Source of the DNA: Ceratothoa steindachneri
Lineage: Eukaryota; Arthropoda; Malacostraca; Isopoda; Cymothoidae
Length of the DNA: 64,000 nt
Direction of reading: 5' to 3'
Assembly: GCA_963969495.1 (NCBI GenBank)
Contig: OZ018321.1
Coordinates: 72,480,786 to 72,544,785, forward strand
Shown: positions 38,821-49,975 of the stretch, piece by piece
How the letters are laid out: every line of letters starts with the position of its first letter
How positions within the stretch are numbered: position 1 is the first letter of the stretch
Notes under the pieces: generated by a model
What the model was told of the DNA's origin: nothing
The model's input: the letters and a program-made list of their open reading frames with translations, nothing else
Databases searched by the model: none
Made by a program: the position numbers and the translations under genes

Positions 38821-39104
38821 AAGACGAAATACAAACAGAAATGAAATACACAAGTCAACAACGACGAACAAAAGAACAATAATGACCACAATAAGACGAA
38901 ATACAAACAGAAATGAAATACACAAGTCAACAACGACGAACAAAAGAACAATAATGACCACAATAAGACGAAATACAAACAGAAATGAAATACACAAGTC
39001 AACAACGACGAACAAAAGAACAATAATGACCACAATAAGACGAAATACAAACAGAAATGAAATACACAAGTCAACAAAGACGAACAAAAGAACAATAATG
39101 ACCA
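38821..39104. repeat. 72-bp minisatellite, four copies
   Basis: Units start at 38821, 38893, 38965 and 39037 and are almost identical (AACGACG becomes AAAGACG in the last). Because 72 is a multiple of three, frames stay open through the array on both strands. It lies just upstream of gag in copy 3 orientation, in the leader. I regard the open frames as artefacts. Confidence 0.95.
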
Positions 39105-39580
39105 TAAGCTACAAACCCAACCTGCCTTATATTACGAATATATGAAAAATTAAATCTGCAAGTAAAGAAAATAAAACAATCAAGAGTTAAATAAAGAACA
39201 CAAACAAAGTTAAATAAATGACACGTATAAAATTATCTCTGCAAGAAAAGTAAATGAAACAAGTAAAGTTAAATAAATGACACAATGTAAAATGGCAAAT
39301 GTAACTAGTACGCCATAAAAACAAGGGCAAAAGCACAACCATGTAAACAGAGGCAATCAACCAGCCTCAAAAGCAATAAATGACACCCTGCAAACTGTTA
39401 AACGTAACCAATACACAACAAAACACAGGCAAAAGCACAGTCGTGTAAAGAGAGGCAATCAACAAGCCTCAAAAGCACAAAATGCTAATAATCCGAAGTA
39501 AATTAGGAATTCACTTCCGGTCACAGACAGTGAATGCGCGCTCAAGGCGACTTACACGCTCAAGCAGATACTGGCACCAA
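39105..39580 (-). other. Leader of copy 3
   Basis: A-rich sequence between the primer-binding site and gag. Two about 102-bp direct repeats begin near 39326 and 39428 (GGCAAAAGCACA and AGGCAATCAAC). Confidence 0.5.
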
Positions 39581-39597
39581 TCCTGGCAAGGTCGCCA
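39581..39597 (-). other. Primer-binding site, copy 3
   Basis: On the minus strand TGGCGACCTTGCCAGGA follows the LTR end (...TTACA) after one base. It resembles the tRNA-Arg-type site TGGCGACCGTGACAGG known in mdg1/412-like elements, with two differences. A tRNA would prime minus-strand DNA synthesis here. The primer assignment is tentative. Confidence 0.6.
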
Positions 39598-39598
39598 C

Positions 39599-40193
39599 TG
39601 TAAGGGCAAAATGAGGAACTAAGTTCTCTCGGCCCAAAACATACATAATGAGTGGTACAACTGGAAGGTGCTCGGATATTTGCGAGTGTATAATAAGACA
39701 AGGAATGATCCAAATTATTAAATGAATACAGTTGACAAACAGGTTATATTAAAAAATACAGTGCACAACAGGTCACATATATTACAGGATTAAACCACCA
39801 GCAACAACATTTCGTTATATAATAGGACTGCTACTCCACACAATCGGTACAGGAATATACCCCCCATCCTCTCGTGTCATTTATAAATAACTATAGGTCT
39901 CAATAACGAGAACTTAAGATTGGGGTGCAAAATGAAAAGAAATACGCAAATTATCTGTCACGGAAATAGTGAGGCAATACACAGATGGTCGTTTTCCTGG
40001 AAAAAGGGGAGAGTCGTAATGAGTCCAGATGTATCGGACTTCCTGGTGAGAGCGAGAGAGACGGGTAAATTGGGAGCATGCAACCGATGCAGCATGAGAG
40101 GTAATAGCGACAAGTGCTGGCAGGGTTCTGGTAAGGCTTTGCAGGTAACAGTAGGTCCTCGCTGTACGAACTCCTGATCACCTCTGCTTCTTC
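39599..40193 (-). repeat. LTR-C, 5' LTR of copy 3 (proximal piece)
   Basis: On the plus strand it begins TGTAAGGGC next to the primer-binding site. 39915-40193 aligns with 34814-35090. The LTR is cut at 40193 by a LINE and continues at 45226. Confidence 0.82.
40184..40193. repeat. LINE target-site duplication (left)
   Basis: CTGCTTCTTC is repeated at 45226-45235. In the uninterrupted LTR at 35089 the site occurs once, as CTGCTTCCTC. Confidence 0.8.
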
Positions 40194-40407
40194 TTGAATC
40201 TTGAATTTTGAAAGAGAAAGATAGAATAATAGGGGGAGGAGTTTGGAAGAGAGGGTGGGAGGGAATAGTGAGAAAAGGAAGGAAGTGGTAGTCAGATATG
40301 TATGTGTGTGGGTGCCCGGTGAACGGGCCATCTCCATTTGTTATTTTTTCTTATTTGTTAATGTTGTCCCATTGCAGGATCTTTTAATTATTTTGTATTT
40401 GTTATTG

Positions 40408-42230
40408 TCATTCTAATTTGTCCCATTTTGGGACCTCTATTTTTTTTAATAGTCTTGTTTCGCGATTTTCTTTCCTTTTAGTTGTACTTGGTACAGGTAC
40501 CGTTATTCTGGTGCTGGGGAGGTATCTTTTGTATACATCTCTCTCTGCCTCTGGGTCTAAGGCCGCTACAATCTCCATTGGGAGAATAGCCTCTAGTCTT
40601 GCCCAGATGTCTCGACCTTTTTTATAGGGGTACTCGTATGTGTTTACTGGTTCAAGACCTATTTCTTCATGGAGGCTTGTCGAGGTCGGATACTCATACC
40701 ACATCTTTTTAATGGTTGTGTTGAGGTTTTTGAATCAGAGGAGTTTGTCGAGTTCAGTGTTGGCGTATACAATCCTGGAGCTGTCGTGTCTGTTCATGCC
40801 AGTACTGGCAAGTTTGTAGCCTAAGGACTGACACGTAGGGTGAGTAGTCAATTCCGGAGTTTCCTAGATTGATACGGACGGAACGACGTCTCTCTATTGC
40901 GTTTGCTGAGAATTTTGATACGTTGGTCTATATTTTCTAGCGTTTCTTGAACCTGGAGTTTCTTTCAGCTTCTGCTGTTGTGGCTCTGGCCATCATCCTC
41001 GCAGAATTTGTTCTCCGAACTACAACTTGGGTAATATCATCCGCATAGTGGATGTTGAGAGTTCTCCCATCAATTGGTTTGAGGACGTCTTTCGTAAAGA
41101 TGGTGTAGAGAGTGGGGCTGAGGCATCCTCCCTGAGGGACGGCGAACATAGGCTCAAATTCTTTCCTTGTATACTTGTCAAAAGCAATGACAGCTTGCTT
41201 GTTGGTCATGTAGTTACAGAGGATCTTTTCGAAGTGGGGGGTGAGTCTTAGTCGCGAGATTTTGTACTTCATGCCATCGATCCAAACTTTGTCGAAAGCC
41301 TTCTTTACGTCTCTGCAAAAGACGTTGATCCAGCACCCCCTTGCCCGCCCTGCCGCTGCTTGTTGAAGCTTGTGGGCTATGGCTGTTTCCGTGCTTCGGT
41401 GTCTTCTGAATCCGTGCTGTTCCTCGTTCAACATAGATTTTTAGGACAGGTGTTTTAAGAATCTGCTGTTGAGAATTTTGTTAGATAACTTCTTAACGGT
41501 CTCCAGCTATGAGATATGACTGGAACTCATGACCTGGTTTGGTGGCTTCCCAGTATTTAGGATGAAAATAATTTTCGAGGATTTTAGGTCATCTGGGAAA
41601 TATCCCGTTGCAAAGGACGAATTTTTTTAGGTTCAACAGCCTGGTCCTAAATCTTTCGGGTGCCTCCTTCAGGTGCCTGATGGTTATTTGACTGAGGCCA
41701 GGGGCTTTAGGCTTAAATGAAGCGATTGCTTCCCACAATTCTACACTGGTGATATGGGGTTGCCCTCTTGAGAGTTGCCATGCAGACGGTGGAGTTACCT
41801 GGTTCCATAAGGGTCGAACCTGCCCTCCCTCATCTCCATGTACTCGAGAACCTGATCCTAGATGCCTAGGTCAAAATTTTCCTTCTCTTTATCGGAGATT
41901 TTGAAAACGTTTTTTCAGACTCCACGGAACAGCCTCTCCTTCTCTCTGGGAGTGCTCACCGTGATACCTTCGTCCAAAATTGCAGGTAGGCCATGGAAAC
42001 GGGAGTTCCCCTATAGTCTGTTGACTGTTTCTCAGAAAGCTTTCTGATTCCTGTCAGTGTCTAGATTTTCAATTAGACGATTCCACTGCTCCCTCAGTTC
42101 GTGCACCAGCGTGGTGTTCAGCTGTCCCCTGAGGCGTTGAACGAGTCGGAAATCCATGGGCATGGTGTAGCCCATGCCGAGGATGCGGCTGTAGCCGTCA
42201 GCGAAGCGCTGTTGGAGCGCCACTCTCTTG
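40408..42230 (-). pseudogene. LINE reverse transcriptase and C-terminus
   Basis: Frame 42223-42032 is the linker before RT. Frame 41434-40937 is the RT core: E-Q-H-G-F-R-R-H-R-S-T, then R-D-V-K-K-A-F-D-K-V-W (motif A aspartate), P-Q-G-G-C-L-S-P-T-L-Y, and Y-A-D-D-I-T, so the catalytic Y-A-D-D is intact. Frame 40704-40408 is the post-RT tail. Frameshifts separate these and the fingers region 42030-41440 is broken by stops. RT copies the LINE RNA at the nicked target. Confidence 0.85.
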
Positions 42231-43060
42231 TGTAGGGGTAGTCGGCTGTGTGATTTTGTGAGAGGTTGTCGGGATAGCTATCGCATCTGCGTTTGAAATG
42301 CAGACATTAATATCAGTAAGCTCATCGTCAAGGCCTACCTCGGATGCACCGTCCAGGTCAGGGGGTTCAAATGGGAACGCCCTCCTGTATGTTTTGCAGT
42401 TGGTCTGCGAGAAGTCTTTACGTGGAGCAACAGGAATTGGAAAAAGAGCAGATGCTATGGTGATTAACATGGGAATGTGATAGCTAGGTGTCAACGGTCC
42501 TGGACTGACGAGCTTGTGAAAGGGGAAGCCAGGATTCATGAGAATTACATCAGGCTTGGTAGCCGACCCTGGATACAAGAATATAGGGAAGTCCGGCCCG
42601 ATGAGCTCAGCGATGTCCCTTCCTAGCATGAAGTCAAGATTCCTGCCTCTTGCCTTTGCCCTTGCATAGCCCGCTGCTCTGTTCCTGGCGTTCAGGTCCC
42701 CAGCGAACAACACTGGGTGTTCTTTCCTGAAAAGGGTATATATGTCCTGGTAGGGCAAGTATGAACGTCGGGAAGGTTGGTAGCCTGCGCCGAATTCGAT
42801 GTCAGCCAGAGAGCACCTCAGTATGATGGATATAAAAGATTCGTCCATTGTATTCCCTAATGTGTACTGCAGATCTTTCTTGACCACTATTATAGTTTCG
42901 TCGAACCTCTCTTCTGTGACGTTCGTTTGGAGAACTTTGTATCCGAAGATCTTCTGCCTGTCGTCGTTCCTGATTCCAGTTTCTGACAATAGAAGAATGT
43001 CTGGTTCCAGTTCTCGGTAGACGTTGTACAATTGTTATTTATTCACCTGCCACCCATGCA
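42198..43060 (-). pseudogene. LINE AP-type endonuclease domain
   Basis: Frame 43031-42198 (277 codons). It shows L-E-P-D-I-L-L-L-S-E-T with the metal-binding glutamate, L-F-A-G-D-L-N-A-R-N, and S-Y-H-I-P where S-D-H-x-P is usual, so the last aspartate is replaced by tyrosine (one base). The very N-terminus, with the first asparagine (A-H-N-V), lies just upstream at 43080-43035, past a stop. The domain nicks target DNA for reverse transcription. RT follows on the same strand. Confidence 0.85.
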
Positions 43061-43160
43061 CGTTGTGTGCTTGAATAGTTGGCCTATTTCTAGATGCCAT
43101 CTTCTGCGTTTGAGCTGCTTGAGGGCTTTCGGTTAATGGGTCTACCCGATCGTAGCTATT

Positions 43161-44560
43161 TCAAAGAGGATGGCTCGTAGAGTTTGAAGTGTCATCGTAG
43201 AGCCTTACTCTGCATTTCATTATGGCTGTCTTTACCGATTCTTCTTCTTCGGGTGAGTCATAGCACCACTTTGTGTTGCCTCTTTTGACTCCTGAGGCCA
43301 CGGCCGTTGATGGATATCTCTCCTTGTTGAGTTTTTTTTTTTTAATGGCGATGGTGAGCTTGATATCCCTTCCGTCGAGCTCATCTTTTTCCTGCTGTGG
43401 TAGTCGTTCTGTTTCCTCATCTTGTTTTCCGGGTTCTCCTTTGTTTCTCTTTTTGTTCTTTTGATCTCTGGGCGAGCCAAGCAGCTGTGTTTCGTTGGCT
43501 ACAGGCTCATGTCCAGTCGCTGTGGGAATATCCTCCTGGATTTTTGCTTCTTTTGTTGGCTTGTCTAGTTCTGCTTGTGCTCCCTTGGTGCATGCTGCCG
43601 AGAGAACTTTGTCTGACTGTGGGTTGGCCGGGAATGTGATAGATTCCAGGCCATTTGCGTCCAACATCTTGTTCATCTCAGGAATAAATGAACCAGGGCA
43701 GGCTAGGTTCATCACATGCACGTTGAGAATGCCTGCTAGCATTTTAGGAGAGGTCGCATTGATGAGCTGTTTTGACTATTTGGGGTTGTGCCAGCGTTGT
43801 GTTTGTTTGCGGCGGGGTCTTGGCGGCTGTTGCGTAAGAGATGTTCGGCCTGTCAGCTGCTACTCTCTTCTTTCTTAGGTTTCCCTTCCTGACTGGGCAC
43901 TGCATGCTCAAGGTACGTTGGGGACCAGCGCAGTTAATGCACTTTTTCGTGTCGTTAACGCAGTGCATCCAGTCGTGGCTGGCTTGTGCGCACTCCGAGC
44001 AGAACTCACCGTCCTCTTTGTCTAAACAGGCACTTGTAGGGTGTCTTTCGACCTTGTAGCAGAACAACCAAGTTAGCAGCTCGACGAATCTCTCCCTTTT
44101 AATCTGCCCTAGGGATATTATCATGGAGAATAGCTTCAGTCCTACTTCCTTCACCTTGGACGCCATCTCCATTTCTCTGAACATGATTTTGAAAACGTGT
44201 GTGAGGTTTCGAAATTTTACCACTTCGGTCACCTCTGCCCATTCTTAAATTCTCTCTAGTTCTTGTTTGATGTCTTGGGCTGATCTTTCGCCTACACATG
44301 GGTCGACTCACTGGGAAAGGTTTGGGCTCTAGTTCTATGGCGCTTAGGTCTCTGTTGCTGTTTGTCGAGGTCAGTTTACCCAGGTCCGCCTAAGCAAGGC
44401 AAATAGCAGTGTACCCTCTGGTGTCTTTGATTAGTCTTTTGAGAAAAATCCCCATTTCCCCCGAAGATCGTTTCAAAGACCTTGAATTTGTCGGGTTTTT
44501 CATTCTTGATGAGCCTCAGTGGGACTCGAAAGACCAGAGACTCCCCCGCTCCGTTCATGG
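43161..44560 (-). pseudogene. LINE ORF1 (gag-like, zinc knuckles)
   Basis: Three frames in order. 44558-44376 has V-F-R-V-P-L-R-L-I-K-N-E-K-P and F-E-T-I-F-G-G-N-G-D-F, an ORF1 N-terminal pattern. 44232-43744 has three knuckle-like segments: C-Y-K-V-E-R-H-x4-C, C-S-E-C-x4-H-x4-C and C-I-N-C-x8-C. 43742-43161 is the lysine- and glutamate-rich tail, with M-L-D-A-N-G-L near its start. Stops and shifts separate them. ORF1 binds element RNA. Confidence 0.75.
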
Positions 44561-44639
44561 TTAGGACTTCGTGTAATTGGAAGGGGCGGGATGCTCCAGT
44601 TCATCTCCACCGAGTAGCTCTCTCCTTTCCCACAGGCAA

Positions 44640-44935
44640 GAGAGAAACAGGAGGAATCTCCAGTCAGTCTATCTCATCCTGTTTGGTGCCTGTCAGGATC
44701 GTCAGAAACAGGAGTTATCTCCAACTGGACTGAGGAACTTTTGATCAAGTACCGAGGGGTAGGGCTGACTGAGTCCTCCGTGTCCGGGGGCAACCTCCTC
44801 CTCCCAAGGCCAGGTGGAAACAGGAGAGATCTCCAATCAGTCCACCCGATCCTGTTGGCACCCCAACCAGGAGCAGCAGAAACAAGAGGTATCTCCATTC
44901 AGTCCACCGCTCGATAGCAGAGTTGATGGCAGAGG
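44640..44935 (-). repeat. Tandem repeats in LINE 5' leader
   Basis: A box GAAACAGGAG with ATCTCCA after a short gap recurs at 44644, 44705, 44817 and 44879. Spacings of 61, 112 and 62 bases make two units of about 173 bases. Repeated 5' monomers often act as promoters in LINEs. That role is inference. Confidence 0.6.
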
Positions 44936-45225
44936 CAGCCTCATAGCCTTCTCAGACTAGTTCAGCAGCTATGGGCAAAAAGTAGAGTTAAGTCACGGTG
45001 ATTCTTCTCTAGGCACTCTTAGTTCAGCCAAGAGAGGTGGGGGGAGAGGCAGTTTAGGAGGTCTCCAATGACGTGGAAGTGCTGTCTAACGTGTTAGGGC
45101 ACTTTTTTTGCTGGGGCTTGAAAATTCCGCTTTCACGGTTTTGGAAGTCTCTTACGCTTGACTTTGCCTCCTTTGCCGGGTTGAAGTAGTTCTTAAAGCG
45201 ATCAATCATGCGAAACTAAAACATC

Positions 45226-45360
45226 CTGCTTCTTCGAGCCAGGAGGTGCCTATTTATACCCGTCACCGTGAGTTTCTACGTGAATAAATTCAAGCCCGCT
45301 ACGATCTAATTTACAATTTACGACGTAAACCACGTAATAGGTTATCCTTAAAGTAGAGCA
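45226..45360 (-). repeat. LTR-C, 5' LTR of copy 3 (distal piece)
   Basis: It continues the LTR cut at 40193. GCCTATTTATACCCGTCACC matches 35105-35125 and, on the minus strand, gives the same TATA box. It ends AATAGGTTATCCTTA with one copy of the unit that is duplicated at 35162. The second target duplication is 45226-45235. Confidence 0.82.
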
Positions 45361-45466
45361 GAAACTCTTTGAAAAGAAATTATATCAATCGAAAAAAACA
45401 CTACAATAAACGTAACATTACGATTTTTACTAATTTAAATAAGAGAAAATGGATAGAATTAGACAC

Positions 45467-45468
<2 letters not shown>

Positions 45469-45519
<51 letters not shown>
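45469..45519. repeat. (AT)n microsatellite
   Basis: About 25 AT units. It produces Y-I-Y-I frames on both strands. Confidence 0.95.
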
Positions 45520-45717
45520 CACTGGTAGAATCTAGAATCACTTTATTACATTTTTTGCCATTATTACAAGGAATAGGATACACTCCAAACTGTTTTATAC
45601 ATGTTTTGTTCTTTGAAATATACTTTTTTATAGTTTGGTTATATTTAAAGTCTATCTCGATATTGGTATTTGTGTCGAAGTCTTTTAGTTTGGAAAGTTG
45701 TTGGAAAATAGTTAATA

Positions 45718-45945
45718 TCAACAAGGTCTGAGGACCAAAGTTCGTGCTCTCACTTATTCGGATTTATGACCTTACCACCTTCAAAACTTTCAATAATTAC
45801 CGGCTAACCATTCAAAAGAGCATGTAAGACAACATAAGGGTTTCAAATTTCATTAGAATCTGCAGAATAGTTACGATGTTATTACCCCCCAAAACAAAAA
45901 AACAAACAGGGACCGACATATTGAGATATAGAGTCGCACGCGACT
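45718..45945 (-). repeat. Dispersed repeat T, single-unit copy
   Basis: The reverse complement matches the head and tail of 47690-48186 with only one internal unit. It ends in AGTCGCACGCGACT (45930-45943), a short palindrome with 6-base arms. Confidence 0.8.
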
Positions 45946-46372
45946 AAAAATGTTTGGATGGAAGCAATTTTTGGTGTTATTAGTGCAATAATAAATCATC
46001 TTGGACTGGAGTGACATGAGGCAATAGATATAAGAGGGTAGATTATTGAAATAAATGTAAAACTAATAAAGTTAAGTTCCCCTTGAAGGAAGTAAGGGCT
46101 GCAAATGCAAAAGGCTTTTAAGATTTGTTATAAGACGACGGATTTCTTAGATGATTTATCACGAAATGAATAAAAATGTATATATGAATATGAATTTGTG
46201 GGTTTGCGCTATATAATATGTATTATTGAGCCGTTGATTCTCCTAAGTTTTGTGTGTAGAAACGGCTATGAGTTGGCTGATTCCCACTCGACCTCGAATT
46301 TAATAAAAGATTCTTTGAAACTCCTTCCTGCCGTGGCACGATGGCTTACTCCAGAACATGGTGCAGTGTCAG
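45946..46372. other. No gene recognised
   Basis: AT-rich, nothing identifiable. Confidence 0.5.
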
Positions 46373-46482
<110 letters not shown>

Positions 46483-46925
46483 TTCTAAGTGCAGGCCTAT
46501 ACATATGTGCCATTGTCTGCTGTCAGCACGGTTGAAATAAACCTTTTCATTAATTTTAGATTGGTTCGGTCAACCAGGATGTAATTTAAAAACAGTGAAC
46601 GACAATGAGCGAAAATTTCCGAATGGATAAGGAGAGGAACTCCGTCAGATCGTGACCCCAAGAGACTGAGAGCTGCGAGATGGAATAGTAATGAAACAGC
46701 CGCACCTCTATCACTGAGTGAGTCTGCAATGGCTCTGACAGAAAGGAATGAGCAAGTAAGAACTTGAGAAAAAGCGAACGAACGCCTGCAAGCAGAGGTG
46801 AATGTAAAGTATCCACCAGCACCACTCGCACATAAATGCACATGTGCCATATCGACAACCTTCGATCAGTACATATGGAAATCGATGCCAGGTTTCATAG
46901 CTATACAGGGTATAGAAGGCTAAAT
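46483..46925. other. No gene recognised
   Basis: Balanced composition. Overlapping frames of 90 and 117 codons on the minus strand (46497-46858) have no motif I know. Confidence 0.4.
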
Positions 46926-46957
<32 letters not shown>

Positions 46958-47008
46958 TTATAATAATATTATTAATAATAATATAATAATAATAATAATA
47001 ATAATATT
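46926..47008. repeat. (AAT)n microsatellite
   Basis: Imperfect AAT/TAA array of about 80 bases. Confidence 0.95.
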
Positions 47009-47689
47009 TGTAATGCACGTTACATTGAATGAACAACCTCGAAGTTCTACAGGGTAAAAATATGAAGTATAAAAATATACAGAATCATATACAGAAGATA
47101 CATTTCAAAGTACCAAAACACATTGAGCAAAACTCTAGGAAAAGGCCTTCTTAAAGAAGGGTTTTGAGGCCTCTTTTTAAAGACATCCGCAGGAAATACA
47201 CACATATAGATAACTTTAAACATAAATATCAGTTAACAAGAAAGAATAATCTCACAAAATTAAAAACTAATTTCACTCTTGTTTATACCAAAGATACTCC
47301 TCAAAATAACACAGAAGTCGATATAGATAAATTTGCTCGCAAACACATATTCGTCTACAATCACTTGACTTCCGCAACCGAACAAACCCTTTTAATCCTA
47401 AACAAGACTCAGAGAAGAAAATTCGGAACTAAATATCTAGCACATACAAAAACCACTCCAAGACCAACACTAGCTTGAAAAATGTACTTTCGAACAAGTT
47501 ATCTCCTGTCGTCCTTATTTTCTATCGCGCCTAACAACTTTGTAATGTCTTCAGATACCTGACGACTTCCTTGAAGCCAAAGATTTGAACCAATTATTTT
47601 TTCCGATTTCTAGCCATATTTATTAATGTAATAACTGGCTCTCTTCTGGCAACTTATTGATGATAGGCTAATTAATCTCCTTTTTGAGT
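47009..47689 (+). other. Unidentified ORF region
   Basis: Frame 47164-47478 (104 codons) is lysine- and asparagine-rich, R-K-Y-T-H-I-D-N-F-K-H-K and on to H-L-T-S-A-T-E-Q. A CCTTCTT-A-AAGAAGG palindrome (47144-47158) precedes it. I do not recognise it. It could be mobile-element coding sequence or chance. Confidence 0.25.
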
Positions 47690-48186
47690 AGCGTGCGACT
47701 CTATATCTCACTACATATTTGGGTTGGTCGGTCCCCGATTTGCTTTTTGTTGTTTTGGTAATAACATTATACCTATTAGGCCGATCGTAACGAAATTTGA
47801 AACATTTATGTTGTTTTACACTTTCCTTTGAATCGTATAATTGCCAAGGTGTTCCTTAGGTAAGCCTCGGAATTATACTGTTTTGGCAATAACATCATAA
47901 CTATTCGGCCGATTCTAACGAAATTTGCTATTCTTATGTTGTTTTACATTTTCTTTCGAATAATATAATTGCCCAAGTCTTTCAGAGGCTAGCCGAGCAA
48001 TAACATCATAACTATTCCGCCGATTCTAAAGAAATTTGAAACCCTTATTTTGTCTTACATTTTCTTTCGAATGATATAATTTTCAAGGTCTTCATAAGGT
48101 TAGTCCGGGAATTATTGAAAGTTTTGAAGGTCGTAAGTTCATAAATCAGAATAAGTGAGAACACGCGTCTTTGGTCAGCAGACCTT
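47690..48186 (+). repeat. Dispersed repeat T, multi-unit copy
   Basis: The head GTGCGACTCTATATCTCACT is followed by units near 47752, 47880 and 47992, the last shortened. Each has AATAACATcATAaCTATT, CCGATtcTAACGAAATTTG and a TTTACATTTTCTTTCGAAT box. The tail ends GGTCAGCAGACCTTGTT. No coding potential. Confidence 0.82.
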
Positions 48187-48837
48187 GTTAACCTTCGGGT
48201 TTATTTACTATATCACCATTACCGATATTTGTGAAGTTAATGTTATTTGGCTTGCATATTGTTTATTGAAACATGTGAAATCTTACTCCAAATATTGCGT
48301 ATTTATCTTAGGAATTTTTTATCTAAGGTGATAATGAAAATTATAATGAAATAAAGAAAACACAGAAACTGGGACGTTCTACCGTACATATTTCAGTGAC
48401 GCAAGGTAAGTTATATATTTCGTTATAATTTAGTAGCGGGAAGTTTTAAAGAAGTATGATAAGAAGAATAGAAACAAAATATTAGTACATGCGCATCATG
48501 ATGTGCAACTGTCACTTTTATTTAAACTTCCAACTTGCCTCCCCTCTCATGCAGCAGCCAACAGCGTACACTCCCCTCATCACTGTACTCTTTGTATCAT
48601 GTGTTATTTGTTTGTACTGTTTTTAGGATTAATTTATTTTGTTCCCTAAGATTAAAGGTTACTTTATACTAATGAATTAATAATTTTCCGCCAATTGTAT
48701 CTACGCCTGAATTCGAGAAGGAACTTCCACAAACACCATGTTTAATAGGCTTTAGTAAGTTAAAGCATATAGTTTGTATCCTTAACATACCTGATATTTA
48801 CCAACATTATCATCCAACCTAGTTTTAATTTTTATAG
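48187..48837. other. No gene recognised
   Basis: AT-rich, intron-like. Confidence 0.5.
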
Positions 48838-48995
48838 GTAATGATATGGAATCGAATGATGTGGAGCATTGCAACCATGAGCAGTGTAGATATTCGCAGT
48901 GTTCATGTCATTTTCCTTTGACAAAGCTATTAATTGGTTCCTATATTCTTAATAAACAGGAAGGGGATGTGAGGATATTTGCTATAAAATTATGA
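48838..48995 (+). other. Possible small ORF or terminal exon
   Basis: After an acceptor-like TTTTTATAG (ending 48837) a 49-codon frame starts at the ATG at 48846 and stops at 48993-48995. It has an unusual C/H pattern: H-C-N-H-E-Q-C-x4-Q-C-S-C-H. It is too regular for AT-rich noise, but I recognise no family. Confidence 0.25.
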
Positions 48996-49975
48996 TCGAG
49001 AAGTATCTTATGGTTTATAAAGATTTGTTGAGTTATATATGGAGGAGGTGAAACAACTATTGTTCTCATTGTTATTATTACATTGGGCTTTTGTGGAGGT
49101 TAAATATCTAAAAACAGTTCTTTCATAAGCATTGAAATTTGAAGTTAAGGCTGAGAATGTTTGGAAAAACAGGAAATCAATACAAGAGGTGCTTCCATTA
49201 TTTTTTTTCAATGCTTTTAGGGAAATCAAGGTTAACAATAACTAGATACATGCTGCCAATTAATGTTCTTGTTGTCACTGACCATATCGTTACATTTACT
49301 GCTCGTTTTGCTATGCTGTTGGCCTCCTAGTACAACCTGAATATAATCTACCTTATGGATTTTGCATCATCACTTGAGTTCATTTAAAGGTAATGCATTT
49401 TTTAAAAATAGAACATATGGTTAAATCTGTCAAGAACCTCTCCAGTGTTAACAGTAAACAGATTTTCCTTTTCTTTTGCTAAAATTACTTAGCATATTCT
49501 TTTTAATATTCATGTAGCTCTGGTATCTAGTTATAGCTTACATATTAGAATTGCAGTTTATAACTATATTGGAAAAAAATTCAATATTTTCAGTATATAT
49601 GTAGTACATTAGTACTCATCATTACATATATTTTGTTAGAATCAAGAGCAGGGGGACAAGATAGAAGTAAAGAAACATTGCAAGAGGCAATCTCAAGTCC
49701 ATCTTAATGTTCTGTCACTGATTAATGCTATTGCTGATGTGGAGTGAAGGAGCTAAATCTTACAAGGTAATGTTTGTTATATATGAAAACTTTGTTTTAT
49801 CTTTATGAAGAATCCCCATTATTATTTTCTTTCAAGAAATCTTGGACCACTTGTATATTAGGTTTCTTTAAGTGAAAGTAACCCTTCAGGTTGCATGCAG
49901 TTCATTATCTTTGACTTTGTCCAGAATCTCCTTAGTGTTACATTACAAAACATAAATTAGTTTTATCATAAACTA
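48996..49975. other. No gene recognised
   Basis: AT-rich. A few exon-like islands (for example near 49635-49690) lack anything decisive. Confidence 0.45.

Larger units (their letters stand above)
40194..45225 (-). mobile_element. LINE (I/Jockey group), nested in LTR-C
   Basis: About 5.03 kb, read on the minus strand: 5' leader with tandem repeats (about 45225-44570), ORF1, then ORF2 with endonuclease and RT, ending in a short tail of GATTCAA-like repeats at 40194-40215. It is bounded by a 10-bp target duplication and splits the 5' LTR of copy 3, so it arrived later. It looks close to full length at both ends. Frameshifts and stops disable it. Confidence 0.85.

Noticed and set aside
38821..39104. 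CRISPR-like array
   Set aside because: Units are contiguous with no unique spacers, and the genome is eukaryotic.
38761..39145. Four-fold repeated hydrophobic protein on the minus strand (and a polar one on the plus strand)
   Set aside because: It is a 72-bp minisatellite in an element leader. Open frames on both strands follow from the unit length and lack of stops.
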